Shown here in pieces: positions 22,690 to 22,904 of a DNA stretch of 22,904 bases. How positions within the stretch are numbered: the first letter of the stretch is position 1; each line of letters starts with the position of its first letter. A model generated the notes under the pieces. It saw nothing but the letters and a program-made list of their open reading frames with translations, had not been told where the DNA came from and did not search any database. The translations under genes were made by a program, and so were the position numbers. Source of the stretch: a virus; the IMG/VR virus record IMGVR_UViG_3300037010_000133, positions 1 through 22,904 of that record; one strand, written 5' to 3'.

Positions 22690-22904
22690 TAATTAGCCCT
22701 CCACCAAGAGTTAGCCCCAGCATTCACAAGTAATGGCTTTATCAGCCGTTTTACTATTCCTGGTATTAGATTAGGAGCTATAACTTCAGTGAGTTTAATA
22801 GATCCCACCTCGATATCTTTGACGGTTCCCGTATTGTCAAGAATTCCGTCATTGTTAAGAAAGTGGTAAGCTAGCTCTATAGAAGCTGTGAAGACACGAG
22901 GAGG
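22689..22904 (-). CDS. Head-tail adaptor / DnaT-like connector, C-terminal part (partial)
   Basis: The frame is open from the right edge of the window to a TAA at 22689-22691 and gives the last 71 residues; the start lies outside. The fragment opens with a proline pair and a helical stretch (RVFTASIELAYHFLNNDG). A short beta stretch (EVGSIKLTEVIAP) follows, then a C-terminal LIPGIVKRLIKPLL. This matches, from memory, the C-terminus of the phage family often labelled DnaT-like ssDNA-binding protein, which by gene position is the gp6-type adaptor docking on the portal. The ending of TAA overlaps the next gene's ATG by one base (TAATG), so the two are probably translationally coupled. Being first in a neck-tube-chaperone run supports the adaptor role. 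The product name is an inference from pattern and position; the fact of a coding frame is firm. Confidence 0.6.
   Translation of the reverse strand, partial: PPRVFTASIELAYHFLNNDGILDNTGTVKDIEVGSIKLTEVIAPNLIPGIVKRLIKPLLVNAGANSWWRAN

Overview
This window is a continuous, one-direction block of a tailed-bacteriophage (siphovirus-type) or prophage genome. All supported genes lie on the minus strand, so transcription runs from position 22904 down to 1. The evidence is a complete head-tail joining and tail operon in classical order: neck proteins, tail terminator, tail tube, two-component tail assembly chaperone, a very large tape measure, distal tail/hub proteins and a lambda-J-like central tip. 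Fibre genes and a lysis pair follow. No tail sheath or contractile baseplate gene is present, so a long non-contractile tail is expected. The J-type tip, the holin type and the single-domain M15 lysin suggest a Gram-negative host. The chitin-binding-like modules in the tip region fit an aquatic or chitin-exposed host, but that is only a guess. The genus cannot be read from the sequence.

Layout in transcription order. Neck: the C-terminus of an adaptor (22689-22904), a putative head-closure protein (22306-22689) and a tail terminator (21896-22306). Tube and chaperones: tail tube protein (21299-21889), a structured 92-bp gap, a 79-aa unknown (20967-21206), chaperone 1 (20623-20925) and chaperone 2 (20288-20623). 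Then comes an HK97-gp10-like neck protein in an unexpected place (19948-20274), an intrinsic terminator (19916-19944), and the 1949-aa tape measure with an embedded lytic transglycosylase (14050-19899). Tip: Dit-like (13384-13992), hub-like (12782-13384), cupin-like (12258-12782) and the 2285-aa J-like tip (5398-12255). A 215-bp regulatory-looking gap (5183-5397) separates the tip from the adhesion cassette: a 197-aa protein with a carbohydrate-binding-like module, a 477-aa repeat protein, a 151-aa conserved tail protein and a 411-aa fibre. Lysis: an M15 endopeptidase (1007-1423) and a GTA-type holin (576-995). The operon ends in a clear intrinsic terminator (541-567). A separate gene of unknown function (5-478) follows, with a 15-bp palindrome in front of it.

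The genes work as one assembly line. The neck and terminator proteins cap the head and tail, the chaperones load tube subunits along the tape measure, and the hub and J close the distal end. The adhesion proteins bind the host, the tape measure transglycosylase may help cross the wall, and the holin/endopeptidase pair releases progeny. Five gene junctions use a one-base TAATG stop-start overlap, implying translational coupling. The points most worth a second look are the terminator just in front of the tape measure gene, the displaced gp10-like gene, the apparent absence of a chaperone frameshift, the cupin in the tip cluster, the duplicated modules in the tip and fibre proteins, and the isolated gene at the left end. 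I see no CRISPR array, tRNA, insertion sequence, integrase or defence system.
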